This document shows positions 43,061 to 52,014 of a stretch of DNA of 64,000 nt, piece by piece. The position numbers and the translations under genes are program-made. The notes beneath the pieces are model-generated. The model saw only the letters and a program-made list of their open reading frames with translations. It was not told the origin of the DNA and did no database searches. How positions within the stretch are numbered: position 1 is the stretch's first letter; the number at the start of each line of letters is the position of its first letter. The stretch is from contig NZ_WEGI01000016.1 in the NCBI RefSeq assembly GCF_009604425.1, positions 1 through 64,000 of the forward strand, in the 5' to 3' direction. Origin of the DNA: Nocardia aurantia. Lineage in GTDB: Bacteria > Actinomycetota > Actinomycetes > Mycobacteriales > Mycobacteriaceae.

Positions 43061-43660
43061 CTATTCCGGCTTCTTGCGGCCGGCCAGACCGCGCCAGGCG
43101 AGATCGTCGAGCAGATCCACCGCGTCGGCGACGGCGACCTCACCACTGGCGATGCGGTCGGCGATGGCCTCGCCGGCGCCGATCACCGCCACCGACACGA
43201 TGTCGAAATTGGTGCCCGGCTCCGCGTATTTCGCATTGGATTCCAGCAGTTTCGCGGTCAGTTCGATGACCCGTTCCCGGCTGTTGGCGATCTCGGAGGC
43301 GAACGGCTGCTGCCCCAGCGCCTGCCGATACAGCACCTGCCAGGACAGCCGATTCTGATCCACGTAGGACAGGAACGCCTCGAGTCCGGCCCGGAGTTGT
43401 TCGTGCGGGGTCAGCTTCGGATTGCCGGCGACCGCGACCGCCTCGATGAATCGGATGCTCTCCCGCTGGATGCAGGCCCGGAACAGCTCGTCCTTGGATC
43501 CGTAGTAGAGATACAGCATGGGCTTGGAGATCTTCGCCTCGGCGGCGATGGCGTCCATCGACGTGTCGTGATAGCCCTTGCGGGAGAACACCTCGACGGC
43601 GGCGTCCAGCATCTGCTGCTCACGAACCGCTCGGGGAAGCCGTTTCGTTCCGCCTGCCAT
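43061..43660 (-). CDS. TetR-family regulator of the fatty-acid cluster (TetR3)
   Basis: This 199-residue TetR protein has the helix-turn-helix MDAIAAEAKISKPMLYLYYGSK and an all-helical ligand domain likely to sense an acyl-CoA. It corresponds in position to Rv0238 of M. tuberculosis. A degenerate copy of the fadA2/fabG4 palindrome lies 31 nt upstream of its ATG (43691-43710), implying autoregulation plus control of fadA2, fabG4-htdX and probably fadE5. It is not close in sequence to TetR1 or TetR2. Confidence 0.85.
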   Translation of the reverse strand: MAGGTKRLPRAVREQQMLDAAVEVFSRKGYHDTSMDAIAAEAKISKPMLYLYYGSKDELFRACIQRESIRFIEAVAVAGNPKLTPHEQLRAGLEAFLSYVDQNRLSWQVLYRQALGQQPFASEIANSRERVIELTAKLLESNAKYAEPGTNFDIVSVAVIGAGEAIADRIASGEVAVADAVDLLDDLAWRGLAGRKKPE

Positions 43661-43690
43661 TCACTCTCCTAGGACATGATCGAAACCCTT

Positions 43691-43710
43691 ATCTTACTCC
43701 AGGGTAAGTT
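43691..43710. promoter_or_regulatory. TetR3 operator upstream of tetR3
   Basis: ATCTTACTCCAGGGTAAGTT keeps the TTACTCC/GTAAG core of the 40614-40633 palindrome; 7 of 10 position pairs are complementary. It lies between tetR3 and lpqI. Confidence 0.7.
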
Positions 43711-43804
43711 TTGTGTGCCGGGCTTTGCCGGACAGTCGCAGGCTTGTGATCATCCACCACAGTGGCGACTATCGGTCGATCGGGTCCTGGTGGCCGGATA
43801 CGGC

Positions 43805-44974
43805 TCAGCAGTGCAGCGGAACGCCCTTGAACCGGGCCAGCCGCAGCACCGAGGCATCCACCTGCTCGGCGGGCAACTTGCCGGACCGGACCTCCTGCTC
43901 GAGGTGGTCCAGCACCTTCGACACCGCGTTCGTGCTGATCCACAGCGCGCTGTCGGCGCCGGCCTCCAGCGCCGTGGCCACGGCGTCCTCGATGTCCATC
44001 CGGTTGGTGATCGCGGCCATGCCGCTGAGGTCGTCGGTGAAGATCGGCCCCTCGAAGGGCGCCGCGCCGTAGCCCGTACCCTGTCGCAACAACGCCATCG
44101 CGCGGGGGCTGATACTCGCCGGGACGCCCGAATCGGTGAGGCCGGGCACGTCGAGGTGGCCGACCATGACACCGGCGCCGGAGCCGACCAGATTCCGGAA
44201 CGGCACCAGATCGACCTGCTGCAACCGATCCAGCGGCGGCGTCTGCACCGCGCCCTTGTGCGAATCGCCGGAGCCGTGGCCGTGACCGGGGAAATGCTTC
44301 ATCACCGCGCCGAGCCCGGCATCGTGCAGCGCCCGGATCATCGCGGCGGCGTAGGTGGTCACCACGTCCGGATCGGTGGAATAGGACCGGTCGCCGATGA
44401 CGCTGTCGTCGGGCTGCTCGCTGACGTCGACGTCCGGTGCGAAATCGACGGTGATGCCCAGATCCCGCAGTGCCCGGGCCCGGGTCAGGGTGTCCTGGTA
44501 ATAGTCGTCCGCGGACATGGTCTGCGCGGCCACCCGGGCCGAGGGCGCCTCCCCGATCAGATTGCCGACCCGCGAGACCCGGCCGCCCTCCTCGTCGATG
44601 GTCACCATCAGCGGCACCCGGGCCAGCGAGGTGACCTGGTCCATCTTCTTGTCGGCGACCATCGCCTGATCGGTCCACCCGCCGACGAAGATCCCGCCGA
44701 CCTGCTCGGTGCGGACCACGGCCTGTGCGTCGGTCGTCCCGGTGACGCCGACGGTGAGCAGCTGTGCCAGCTTCTGCCGCTGCGTGAACTGGGCGAGATA
44801 TCCTGCGGCGCAATCGGGTTGGGCCGTGGCCGGCGCGGCGTCGGCGGTGCCCGGCGCGGCCTGCGCACTGCTCGCGCTGCCGGTCGGCGTGGTCGCGGTA
44901 CCGCTCTCGCCGTGCGAGCAGGCGCTCAGGCCCAGCGCGAGCACAGTGACCACGATCCCGGGAATTTTGCGCAT
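43805..44974 (-). CDS. lpqI: LpqI-like lipoprotein beta-N-acetylglucosaminidase (GH3)
   Basis: This 389-residue protein has a lipoprotein signal (LALGLSAC lipobox), a Ser/Thr/Ala linker, then a NagZ-type GH3 barrel: IDEEGGRVSR, KHFPGHGHGSGDSHKG with the His/Asp dyad, and nucleophile Asp in IFTDDLSGMAAI. M. tuberculosis LpqI is reported to release GlcNAc/MurNAc in cell-wall recycling, and lpqI is adjacent to the tetR gene there too. Start ATG 44974 opens the signal peptide. It lies upstream of tetR3 on the same strand, with the operator between them. Confidence 0.9.
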   Translation of the reverse strand: MRKIPGIVVTVLALGLSACSHGESGTATTPTGSASSAQAAPGTADAAPATAQPDCAAGYLAQFTQRQKLAQLLTVGVTGTTDAQAVVRTEQVGGIFVGGWTDQAMVADKKMDQVTSLARVPLMVTIDEEGGRVSRVGNLIGEAPSARVAAQTMSADDYYQDTLTRARALRDLGITVDFAPDVDVSEQPDDSVIGDRSYSTDPDVVTTYAAAMIRALHDAGLGAVMKHFPGHGHGSGDSHKGAVQTPPLDRLQQVDLVPFRNLVGSGAGVMVGHLDVPGLTDSGVPASISPRAMALLRQGTGYGAAPFEGPIFTDDLSGMAAITNRMDIEDAVATALEAGADSALWISTNAVSKVLDHLEQEVRSGKLPAEQVDASVLRLARFKGVPLHC

Positions 44975-45087
44975 AATTCCCGACCGTAGTCGGCCCGCGC
45001 GCGTCCGCCTACTGCGACACCCGTTCCGCACCGCGTGTCGGCCGGTAGCGGGTGCCGTGTCGGATATGCGCCACGGTTGCGCACACC

Positions 45088-46284
45088 TCAACGGGCGCAC
45101 TGGATCAGGGCGTGTTCGCCGTTGCTGCGCCACGGCTGTCCGGTGGCGTCCAGCGCGGCGACCTGCCCGGCCGTCAGCCCGGTGATCACGTCCGATTTCA
45201 GGGTGCGCAGCGCCGCCACCGGCGTCGGGAAATACCCGGCCCGGTCGGCGAACGGCGTCGTCGGCGGCAGATACCGATCGCCGACCAGCCGCCGGTAGTT
45301 CAGATCGCCCTTGCACACGGTGAGCGCGGCACCGTCCAACGCGGCCCGGAGATCGTCCGGCATCTCGTCGAAACCAGCTGGGGCGCAGAAAAATTCGTGC
45401 GTCCGAGCCGACAGTGTGCCGGTGCTCAGCGCCTGCCACAGCCGATCCCCCAGTCGCCCCGCGGCGGTCCCCGCACCGGCCACCCGCAACCGCCGCAACG
45501 CCGCGAGCAGATCGGTCATGGTGGCGTCGGAAGTGAAGTACGGCTGCGGTTTCAGCCAGAGCGTCGCGGCCGCGACCCTCCCGGTGACCAGGAGATGGTC
45601 CAGCAGAGCGAGATCCGGCAGCAGCTCCCGGCCCGCGTTGTCGGCGATCAGATGCAGTCGCGCCGCCGGCGCCGCGTCCAGCGCCGCCCACAACTCCCGC
45701 CGATCGTCCACCAGCAACCCGCCCGAGCGCCCCCCGGACCCGGACACCAACTGAAACCCGAGATCGGCCTGATTACCCCAGAGCGCCGACATCGACAGGG
45801 CGTCCCGCTGCGCGGGTTCCGGCGCGGTGGCCAGCTCGTCCAGCGCGGCGAGTTCGCCCGCGACCTCGGCACTGCCGAGCTCCGCATCCTTGGTGGGCCC
45901 GAACGGGTCGACCCCCTGCCACACCCCGGCCCGGAAATACCCCACAGCCTCCAGCAACCGCCGATAGAAATAACTCTCCGCCCACAGGAACGGCAGCTCA
46001 CCCCACTCCCGCCCCCACCACGGTTCACCCCACCGAGCCCATGATGTCGCATCGGCGGCCGTCGTCCGCAGCGGTGAGACGGTGCCGTGCAGCGTCTCGT
46101 CGAGCAGCTCACGCAATGCCGTCCGCTCCGCCTCGCCGTACGGATGCGCCCCGATGACCCGCTCGATCAGCTTGGGATGCCGATCGTGAAAAACACTGCG
46201 CGCGAAAGTATCCGGCGCCCCGGCGAGAATCACCGGTGCCGTGTCGTCACGCCGCTCGTCGGTCCCACTCCGGTGCTCACCCAC
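45088..46284 (-). CDS. DUF89/ARMT1-type damage-control phosphatase
   Basis: This 398-residue protein shows the DUF89 signatures: HLIADNAGRELLPDLALLD with the metal-binding Asp/Asn, VCKGDLNYRRLVGD and the N-terminal EWGELPFLWAESYFYRRLLEA. Members are metal-dependent phosphatases acting on damaged or reactive sugar phosphates; the eukaryotic ARMT1 belongs here. A specific substrate cannot be given. It is on the minus strand, 113 bp upstream of lpqI. The start is uncertain by up to about 20 codons. Confidence 0.8.
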   Translation of the reverse strand: MGEHRSGTDERRDDTAPVILAGAPDTFARSVFHDRHPKLIERVIGAHPYGEAERTALRELLDETLHGTVSPLRTTAADATSWARWGEPWWGREWGELPFLWAESYFYRRLLEAVGYFRAGVWQGVDPFGPTKDAELGSAEVAGELAALDELATAPEPAQRDALSMSALWGNQADLGFQLVSGSGGRSGGLLVDDRRELWAALDAAPAARLHLIADNAGRELLPDLALLDHLLVTGRVAAATLWLKPQPYFTSDATMTDLLAALRRLRVAGAGTAAGRLGDRLWQALSTGTLSARTHEFFCAPAGFDEMPDDLRAALDGAALTVCKGDLNYRRLVGDRYLPPTTPFADRAGYFPTPVAALRTLKSDVITGLTAGQVAALDATGQPWRSNGEHALIQCAR

Positions 46285-46499
46285 CCGGCCGATCCTGCCG
46301 TATTACCTGCGTGGTGTTCGTTGCGGGCCGACGATCGGCCGACGAGGAACGAATTCGTCAGCGGCTTGTCGCGTCCGCGCGGCCCCGAACCGGTGCGGCA
46401 CAAGCTGCGGCGGATCGCCGCGGTGGCACGTCGCACATCGCCGCGTACGCGAGCACGCGCTGCCTCGCCCGCTATGGCCCGCATCCCGCGCCGATCCGC

Positions 46500-46680
46500 A
46501 ACCCCGCCCTGCCGGTCCCACAACACGCCCGCCCTGCCGGTCCCGCAACGCCGCGCCGTGCCGGTTGCACAACGCGCCCTGCAGGTCTTGCGCCCGCACG
46601 TGCCGTGCCGGTTCTGCACGCCGCGCCCTGCAGGTCTTGCGCCCGCACGCGCCCTGCCGGTCGTGCGGCGGACGGGTTCG
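46500..46680. repeat. Degenerate 22-28-nt GC-rich repeat array
   Basis: Seven variants of CGCCCTGCCGGTC...GCAC follow each other downstream of gnd. One 28-nt version is repeated exactly at 46573-46600 and 46622-46649. Several units contain CCTGCAGGTCTTGCGC. It is noncoding in the 416-bp gap between gnd and the DUF89 gene. The repeat is not CRISPR-like, since there are no unique spacers. Confidence 0.7.
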
Positions 46681-46700
46681 GCAGGGCGCGGATGCGGCGG

Positions 46701-47729
46701 TTACTTGGAGGGCAGCTCGTTGTGGCCGCCGAAGGCCTTGCGCATGGCGGAGAGGACCTTGTCGGCGTACAGCGATTCGCCGCGGGAGGAGAAGCGCTGG
46801 TACAGGGCGGCGGACAGGACGGGGGCGGGGACGCCCTCGTCGACGGCGGCGTGGAGGGTCCAGCGGCCCTCGCCGGAGTCGGAGACGCGGCCGCTGAAGG
46901 ATTCCAGCGAGGGATCGGCGTGCAGCGCCTCGGCGGTGAGGTCGAGCAGCCAGGACGCGACCACCGAGCCGCGGCGCCACACCTCCGTGACTTCCGGGAC
47001 GTCGATGTCGTACCGGTAGTGCTCCGGATGCTCCATCGGAGTTTCCTCCGCGGAGTGCTCGTCGGTGAGGATCTTGCCGATGTTGGCCTTGTACAGGATG
47101 TTCATGCCCTCGGCGTAGGCCTGCATGGCGCCGTACTCGATGCCGTTGTGCACCATCTTGACGAAGTGGCCGGCGCCCGCGGGGCCGCAGTGCAGATAGC
47201 CCTGTTCGGCGGGGGAGGGGTCGCCGGTGCGGCCGGGGGTGCGCTCGGCGGCGTCGACGCCGGGGGCGATCGAGCGCAGCAGCGGTTCGAGGTGCCGGAC
47301 GGTGTCGGCCTCGCCGCCGACCATCAGGCAGTAGCCGCGCTCCAGGCCCCACACGCCGCCGGAGGTGCCGATGTCCAGGTAGTGGATGCCCTTGGGCCGC
47401 AACTCCGCCGCGCGGCGGATGTCCTCGTGGTAGCGGCTGTTGCCACCGTCGATGATGATGTCGCCGGGCTCCAGCAGCTCCGCGACCTCGTCGATCACCG
47501 CACCGGTCGCGCCCGCGGGGATCATCACCCATACGATGCGTGGCTTCTCCAGCAGTCCGATGAACGCCGGATAGTCGGTCGCTCCCTGGAAGCTGTCGCC
47601 GAGCTCCCCCTTGAACTCCTCGATCTGGTCCTCGCGCCGGGCGTAGCCGACGGCGGTGTGCCCATCCTTCACGATGCGGCGCACGATGTTCGCGCCCATC
47701 CGGCCGAGCCCGATCATTCCCAGCTGCAT
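46701..47729 (-). CDS. gnd: 6-phosphogluconate dehydrogenase (decarboxylating), short form
   Basis: This 342-residue protein oxidises 6-phosphogluconate to ribulose-5-phosphate and CO2. The cofactor motif is GMIGLGRMGANIVRR, substrate residues lie in IDGGNSRYHED and GTSGGVWGLERGYCLMVGG, and the catalytic Lys is in GAGHFVKMVHNGIEYGAMQ. The length of about 340 marks the short bacterial type (YqeC/GndA-like) rather than the 470-residue form. AGATGAGAAG lies upstream of ATG 47729. The GC-rich repeat array lies just after its stop. Confidence 0.9.
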   Translation of the reverse strand: MQLGMIGLGRMGANIVRRIVKDGHTAVGYARREDQIEEFKGELGDSFQGATDYPAFIGLLEKPRIVWVMIPAGATGAVIDEVAELLEPGDIIIDGGNSRYHEDIRRAAELRPKGIHYLDIGTSGGVWGLERGYCLMVGGEADTVRHLEPLLRSIAPGVDAAERTPGRTGDPSPAEQGYLHCGPAGAGHFVKMVHNGIEYGAMQAYAEGMNILYKANIGKILTDEHSAEETPMEHPEHYRYDIDVPEVTEVWRRGSVVASWLLDLTAEALHADPSLESFSGRVSDSGEGRWTLHAAVDEGVPAPVLSAALYQRFSSRGESLYADKVLSAMRKAFGGHNELPSK

Positions 47730-47959
47730 AAACTTCTCATCTCCTCGAGTCGTCCGAGCTCCGGTCCGAGCTCACCGTGGCGGTCCGGCCCGCCGCCTGC
47801 CGCAACCCGCCTCGATTCTTCCTGGTCAGGTTCCTCGATTGCGCGCCGGTGTCCGATTGACCGGATGCAGCCGTCATAACCGTTTCGCGCACCGACATCT
47901 CACGCTCGGCACGGCGCCGTGTAACGGCTCGTCGTGGAGGCCCGATATTCAGATCGGTT

Positions 47960-47998
47960 CCGTGCGGTTGCCAGACCCCCGACCCGGCAACCGCACGG
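47960..47998. terminator. Terminator hairpin after the first DUF4185 gene
   Basis: CCGTGCGGTTGCC (47960-47972) and GGCAACCGCACGG (47986-47998) form a perfect 13-bp stem with a 13-nt loop, 18 nt past the stop of the minus-strand gene. Confidence 0.75.
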
Positions 47999-48015
47999 GC
48001 CTCGAGAACTCCGGC

Positions 48016-49098
48016 CTACAGCGGCGTTCGCATCAGCACCACGTTGTACTGATTGTGGATCGTGAGCAGGAAATACAGGTCGCGGCCCGTCTGATACGGG
48101 TAGATCATCGGCGCGTACTGGGTGGGCAGATCACGGGAGTCGATCAGCTGCCTCGGCTCGCTCCACGGACCCTCGGGGTTGGGCGCGGTGCGCAGCACGA
48201 CCGAGTTCGATCCGTCGGTGGTCATCATGACGTACTGGTGCAGATAGTCGTTCCACTGCACGGACAATTCGGCCACGTCGCCGACGACGGGCGCGGCGAC
48301 CTTGGCGTCGCCCGGCTTCCAGTCCTTGCCGTCCCAGTACTCGTAGGCGTCGATGTTCGCGACGTCGGCCTCCTTGGCCCGGGAGACGAACCCCGGATTA
48401 CCGCGTCCGGCGGGGGTGCCGTAGCGGTAGACGTAGCCGCCGGCCTTCAGGAAGGCGTTCTGCTGGAATTTTTCGAAGCCGTCCTCGTTGGCGCGGCGGG
48501 TGGTGGGCAGTTGCGCCCAGGTCTGCCCGTCGTCGCCGGAGACCGCGAGGGTGGCGAAGTTGGTGGTCCAGTGCCCGTCGGCCTGCCATTCGTGCACCGA
48601 CATCAGGCTCAGGTACTGCACGCCGTTCACCGAAACCCCGGCGGTCGGGATGAAGCTGACCTCGATGCCCGGGATCTTCGGGCTGGGCAGCGGATTGTCG
48701 ACGAAGCTGGAGTAGTGGATGCCCGCGCCCGGATCGCCGGGCGCGCTGCGGAAGATCACGTTCGACCGCCAGGCCCACAGGCTGCCGGCGAGCAGGTTCG
48801 GCACGCCGAGTCCGGCCGTGTCGCCGTAGACGGTGAGCATCTGCCCGCGGCCGTCGTCCCACATGATGCCGAGGTCGGTGCCGATCACGTTGGACTGATC
48901 GGTGCGGTTCGGGCTGTTCATGCCGGTGGCCTGGTAGATCGCCTGGGTCGCGCCGCGCAGTTGCGGCAGGCCCATGGTGCCGTTGAGCACCGGGATGGGG
49001 TTGATGTCGTTGGGGTTGGCGTGTGCCGCGCCGAGGCCGGCCGCGAGGAATACGACCGCCGCGCTGACCCCCGCAAGTGCGGACAGTCGTCTGGTCAT
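48016..49098 (-). CDS. Secreted DUF4185 protein A (GH183-like endo-D-arabinanase candidate)
   Basis: This 360-residue protein has a signal peptide (LAGVSAAVVFLAAGLGAAHA) and a five-bladed-propeller-like DUF4185 domain: IGTDLGIMWDDGRGQMLTVY, GDTAGLG, SFIPTAGVSVNGVQYLSLMS, QWNDYLHQYVMM and a closing HNQYNVVLMRTPL. DUF4185 proteins of mycobacteria have been reported as endo-D-arabinanases of the arabinogalactan/LAM backbone (family GH183). A cell-wall remodelling role is therefore likely but not proven here. A paralog lies at 53557-54663. Confidence 0.8.
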   Translation of the reverse strand: MTRRLSALAGVSAAVVFLAAGLGAAHANPNDINPIPVLNGTMGLPQLRGATQAIYQATGMNSPNRTDQSNVIGTDLGIMWDDGRGQMLTVYGDTAGLGVPNLLAGSLWAWRSNVIFRSAPGDPGAGIHYSSFVDNPLPSPKIPGIEVSFIPTAGVSVNGVQYLSLMSVHEWQADGHWTTNFATLAVSGDDGQTWAQLPTTRRANEDGFEKFQQNAFLKAGGYVYRYGTPAGRGNPGFVSRAKEADVANIDAYEYWDGKDWKPGDAKVAAPVVGDVAELSVQWNDYLHQYVMMTTDGSNSVVLRTAPNPEGPWSEPRQLIDSRDLPTQYAPMIYPYQTGRDLYFLLTIHNQYNVVLMRTPL

Positions 49099-49233
49099 CA
49101 GTCAGCGCTCCTTCGTGTCGGCCGCCGGTTATTCTGCCTCTTCCGGGCTCGCGATGTGAGCCTTGCACAGGCGAATTTTTGCGCCCAGGTTACCCCAGTC
49201 ACGGTTGCGAACCGATTGCCGGAGAACGACAGC

Positions 49234-49270
49234 GGCCCCGCCGCCGGAATCGGATTCCGTGGGCGGGGCC
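49234..49270. terminator. Terminator hairpin after fadE5
   Basis: GGCCCCGCC (49234-49242) pairs with GGCGGGGCC (49262-49270) around a loop that itself contains GGAATC/GATTCC. It lies 14 nt past the fadE5 stop on the minus strand. Confidence 0.7.
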
Positions 49271-49284
49271 GGTGTCTGCCGAGG

Positions 49285-51117
49285 TCAGAACGCGGCTTCG
49301 TCGAGCTCCATGATGTCGTTGTCGAGGTTGGCCAGCACGCTGCGGATGGCGGTCAGCTCGGGCAGCTGATTGCGTGCGAAGAACTGTGCGACAGCGATTT
49401 TGCCGGTGTAGAAGTTCACATCCGCACCCGTTGCCCCGTTGTCGAGGGCCTTGATCGCGATCTCGGCCTGCTGCAACAACTGCCAGCCGATCAGCAGATC
49501 GCCGACCGAGAGCAGGAACCGCACCGAACCGAGGCCGACCTTGTACAGCTCGCTCGGCTCCTCGCCGGCGGCCAGCAGGTGGCCGGTCAGCGTGGCGGCC
49601 ATCGCCTGCACATCCTCGAGCGCGGTGGCGAGCAGCTTGCGCTCGGCCTTCAGCCGGCCGTTGCCGCCCTCGCGGTCGATGAACTTCTGCACCTGACCGG
49701 CCACGTGGCCCAGGGCCACGCCGCGGTCGCGGGCGATCTTGCGGAAGAAGAAGTCCTGCGCCTGGATCGCGGTGGTGCCCTCGTACAGCGAGTCGATCTT
49801 CGAATCGCGGATGTACTGCTCGATCGGGTAGTCCTGCAGGAAGCCGGAACCGCCCAGGGTCTGCAGCGATTCGGTCAGGTACTGGTAGGCCCGCTCCGAG
49901 CCGACGCCCTTCACGATCGGGAGCAGCAGATCGTTGACCCGCGCGGCCAGTTCGGCGTCCGCGCCGGACACATGCTCGGCGACGACCACATCCTGATGTG
50001 CGGCGGTGTACAGGTACACCGCGCGCAGGCCCTCCGCGTACGCCTTCTGCATCGCCAGGCTGCGGCGCACGTCGGGGTGATGGGTGACGGTGACGCGCGG
50101 GGCGGTCTTGTCCGACATCTTGGTCAGGTCGGCGCCCTGCACCCGCTGCTTGGCGTAGTCCAGCGCGGTCAGGTAGCCGGTGGACAGCGTGCCGATGGCC
50201 TTGGTGCCCACCATCATCCGCGCATGCTCGATGACCTGGAACATCTGCGCGATGCCGTTGTGCACATCGCCGACCAGCCAGCCCTTGGCCGGGACGCCGT
50301 GCCCGCCGAAGGTGACCTCGCAGGTCGCGGAGACCTTCAGGCCCATCTTGTGCTCGACATTGGTGACGAAGACGCCGTTGCGCTCGCCCGTCTCGCCGGT
50401 CTCCGGATCGAAGTGGAACTTCGGCACGAAGAACAGCGACAGGCCCTTGGTGCCCGGACCGGCGCCCTCGGGGCGGGCCAGCACCAGATGCATGATGTTC
50501 GGGAACAGATCGGAGTCGGCGGAGGTGATGAACCGCTTGACGCCCTCGATGTGCCAGGAGCCGTCCTCCTGCTGGACGGCCTTGGTGCGGCCGGCGCCCA
50601 CATCGGAGCCGGCGTCCGGCTCGGTGAGCACCATGGTGGCGCCCCAGCCCTGCTCGACCGCGAGCTTGGCCCACTGCTTCTGCTCGTCGGTGCCGTTGTC
50701 GTAGAAGATGTTCGCGAAGCCCGCGCCCGCGGCGTACATGAACGCGGCCGGCTGCGCGCCGAGGATCAGCTCCGCGATCGCCCAGTAGGCGCTGCGCGGG
50801 AACGGGATACCGCCGAGTTCCTCGTCGATGCCGAGCTTGTCCCAGCCGCCCTCGGACAGGGTGCGGTAGCTCTTCTTGAACGACTCCGGCAGCGTCACGC
50901 TGTGCGTCTCGGGGTCGAAGACCGGGGGGTTGCGATCGGCGTCGGCGAACGATTCACCGAGCGGGCCCTCGGCCAGCCGGCGTACCTCCGTCAGCATGTC
51001 CTTGACGGTCTCCGCGTCGAGATCGCCGAACGCGCCGGACTCGAGGATCGATCCCAGGCCGAGCACCTCGAAGAGGTTGAACTCCAGGTCCCGGACGTTG
51101 CTCTTGTAGTGACCCAT
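49285..51117 (-). CDS. fadE5: Long acyl-CoA dehydrogenase (FadE5 type)
   Basis: This 610-residue FAD enzyme introduces the alpha-beta double bond in acyl-CoA. Landmarks: an N-terminal extension (MGHYKSNVRDLEFNLFEVLG), the FAD/acyl loop ATMVLTEPDAGSDVGAGRTK, the substrate-domain catalytic-Glu area near SLYEGTTAIQAQDFFFRKI, and a C-terminal extra helical domain, all as in mycobacterial FadE5. It belongs to the beta-oxidation set with fadA2/fabG4/htdX, although it lies 9 kb away. Two TetR3-like sites lie in its promoter region. Confidence 0.9.
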   Translation of the reverse strand: MGHYKSNVRDLEFNLFEVLGLGSILESGAFGDLDAETVKDMLTEVRRLAEGPLGESFADADRNPPVFDPETHSVTLPESFKKSYRTLSEGGWDKLGIDEELGGIPFPRSAYWAIAELILGAQPAAFMYAAGAGFANIFYDNGTDEQKQWAKLAVEQGWGATMVLTEPDAGSDVGAGRTKAVQQEDGSWHIEGVKRFITSADSDLFPNIMHLVLARPEGAGPGTKGLSLFFVPKFHFDPETGETGERNGVFVTNVEHKMGLKVSATCEVTFGGHGVPAKGWLVGDVHNGIAQMFQVIEHARMMVGTKAIGTLSTGYLTALDYAKQRVQGADLTKMSDKTAPRVTVTHHPDVRRSLAMQKAYAEGLRAVYLYTAAHQDVVVAEHVSGADAELAARVNDLLLPIVKGVGSERAYQYLTESLQTLGGSGFLQDYPIEQYIRDSKIDSLYEGTTAIQAQDFFFRKIARDRGVALGHVAGQVQKFIDREGGNGRLKAERKLLATALEDVQAMAATLTGHLLAAGEEPSELYKVGLGSVRFLLSVGDLLIGWQLLQQAEIAIKALDNGATGADVNFYTGKIAVAQFFARNQLPELTAIRSVLANLDNDIMELDEAAF

Positions 51118-51228
51118 TTTTGTTCTCTCCGTTGAGTTAGGTGCGGTCGGTTCTTCTGCCGTTCCCGCCCGTTGTCCACCGAATCCCTCGCTCGGCGATC
51201 TTCCTCTGTCGGTTGATCAGCGAGGTTG

Positions 51229-51269
51229 CTACCAGCGGGTAACTTACACCGTATATTACTCGCGGGTAA
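51229..51269. promoter_or_regulatory. Two TetR3-like operators upstream of fadE5
   Basis: TTACTCGCGGGTAA (51256-51269) matches the TTACTC-NN-GAGTAA core of the fadA2/fabG4 palindrome with one change. CTACCAGCGGGTAA (51229-51242) is a weaker copy, centred 27 bp away. On the minus strand, TAATAT (51258-51253) may be the -10 box inside the site. Confidence 0.65.
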
Positions 51270-51408
51270 CGCATCGATCCAGGTGTCTACCTGCGGATGT
51301 GATCCGGAAAACACTGTGATGTAGAACACGTTTTGCGGGTCGGTGACCCGTTGCCGCGGGCTCGCCGGGTGAATCGGCGGCTCGATCCGGGGGTGCCGCG
51401 GTTACCGT

Positions 51409-52014
51409 ATGGCGGTGCGTTTCGAGACCAGTGCCGGGCCCGCCGAGATCGAGCTGGACGAGGTCGATCGGCCGCGGCTGTTGCTGTTGCTGACCCACGG
51501 CTCCGGGGGTGGGGTCGATGCGAAAGACCTTCTGGTGGTGCGGGATCGAGCAGTGGCGGTAGGTGCGGTGGTGGGGCGGGTGGCGCAGCCGTATCGGGTA
51601 GCCGGGCGGCGGGCGCCGGGTGCGGTGTCGAGGCAGGACGCGGCGTGGCTGGAGGTTGCCGCACAACTGCGGGAGCGATTTCCTGGTGTGCCGTTGGTTC
51701 AGGGCGGTCGGAGCAACGGGGCTCGGGTGGCCTGCCGGACGGCGGTCGCGGTGGGGGCAGTCGGGGTGCTCGCGCTGTCCTTCCCGTTGCATCCGCCCGG
51801 TAAGCCGGAGAAGTCTCGGCGGGACGAACTGGTGGCCGCCTCGGCTGCGGTCGATGTCGTGGTGATCAATGGGGAGCGTGACCCGTTCGGTATTCCGGAG
51901 GCCGGTGACGCTGCCGAGGTGAAAATCATTCCAGGTCAGCCACACTCCTTTCGCGCGGGCTTCGAACTGATCGGTGCCACGGTGGATCCGTGGTTGAGCC
52001 GTTGGGCTGCGTGA
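51409..52014 (+). CDS. Small alpha/beta hydrolase (TEX30/KANL3-like)
   Basis: This 201-residue protein has an oxyanion LLTHGSGGGVD, nucleophile Ser in QGGRSNGARVA, LALSFPLHPPG, Asp in NGERDPFG and His in GQPHSFR. This is the small dienelactone-hydrolase-like group common in actinomycetes, of unknown substrate. It is divergent from fadE5. Its TGA lies in the first bases of a large repeat cluster. Confidence 0.8.
   Translation: MAVRFETSAGPAEIELDEVDRPRLLLLLTHGSGGGVDAKDLLVVRDRAVAVGAVVGRVAQPYRVAGRRAPGAVSRQDAAWLEVAAQLRERFPGVPLVQGGRSNGARVACRTAVAVGAVGVLALSFPLHPPGKPEKSRRDELVAASAAVDVVVINGERDPFGIPEAGDAAEVKIIPGQPHSFRAGFELIGATVDPWLSRWAA

Noticed and set aside
46500..46680. Possible CRISPR array at the GC-rich repeats (also 52319-52640, 61017-61158, 61443-61700)
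   Set aside because: Repeats vary and abut each other without unique spacers of constant length, and no cas genes are present.
47656..51135. Very long open frame (1159 codons) on the plus strand
   Set aside because: It is antisense to the clear FadE5, DUF4185 and gnd genes and has low-complexity Ala/Arg/Gly composition; an artefact of high GC.
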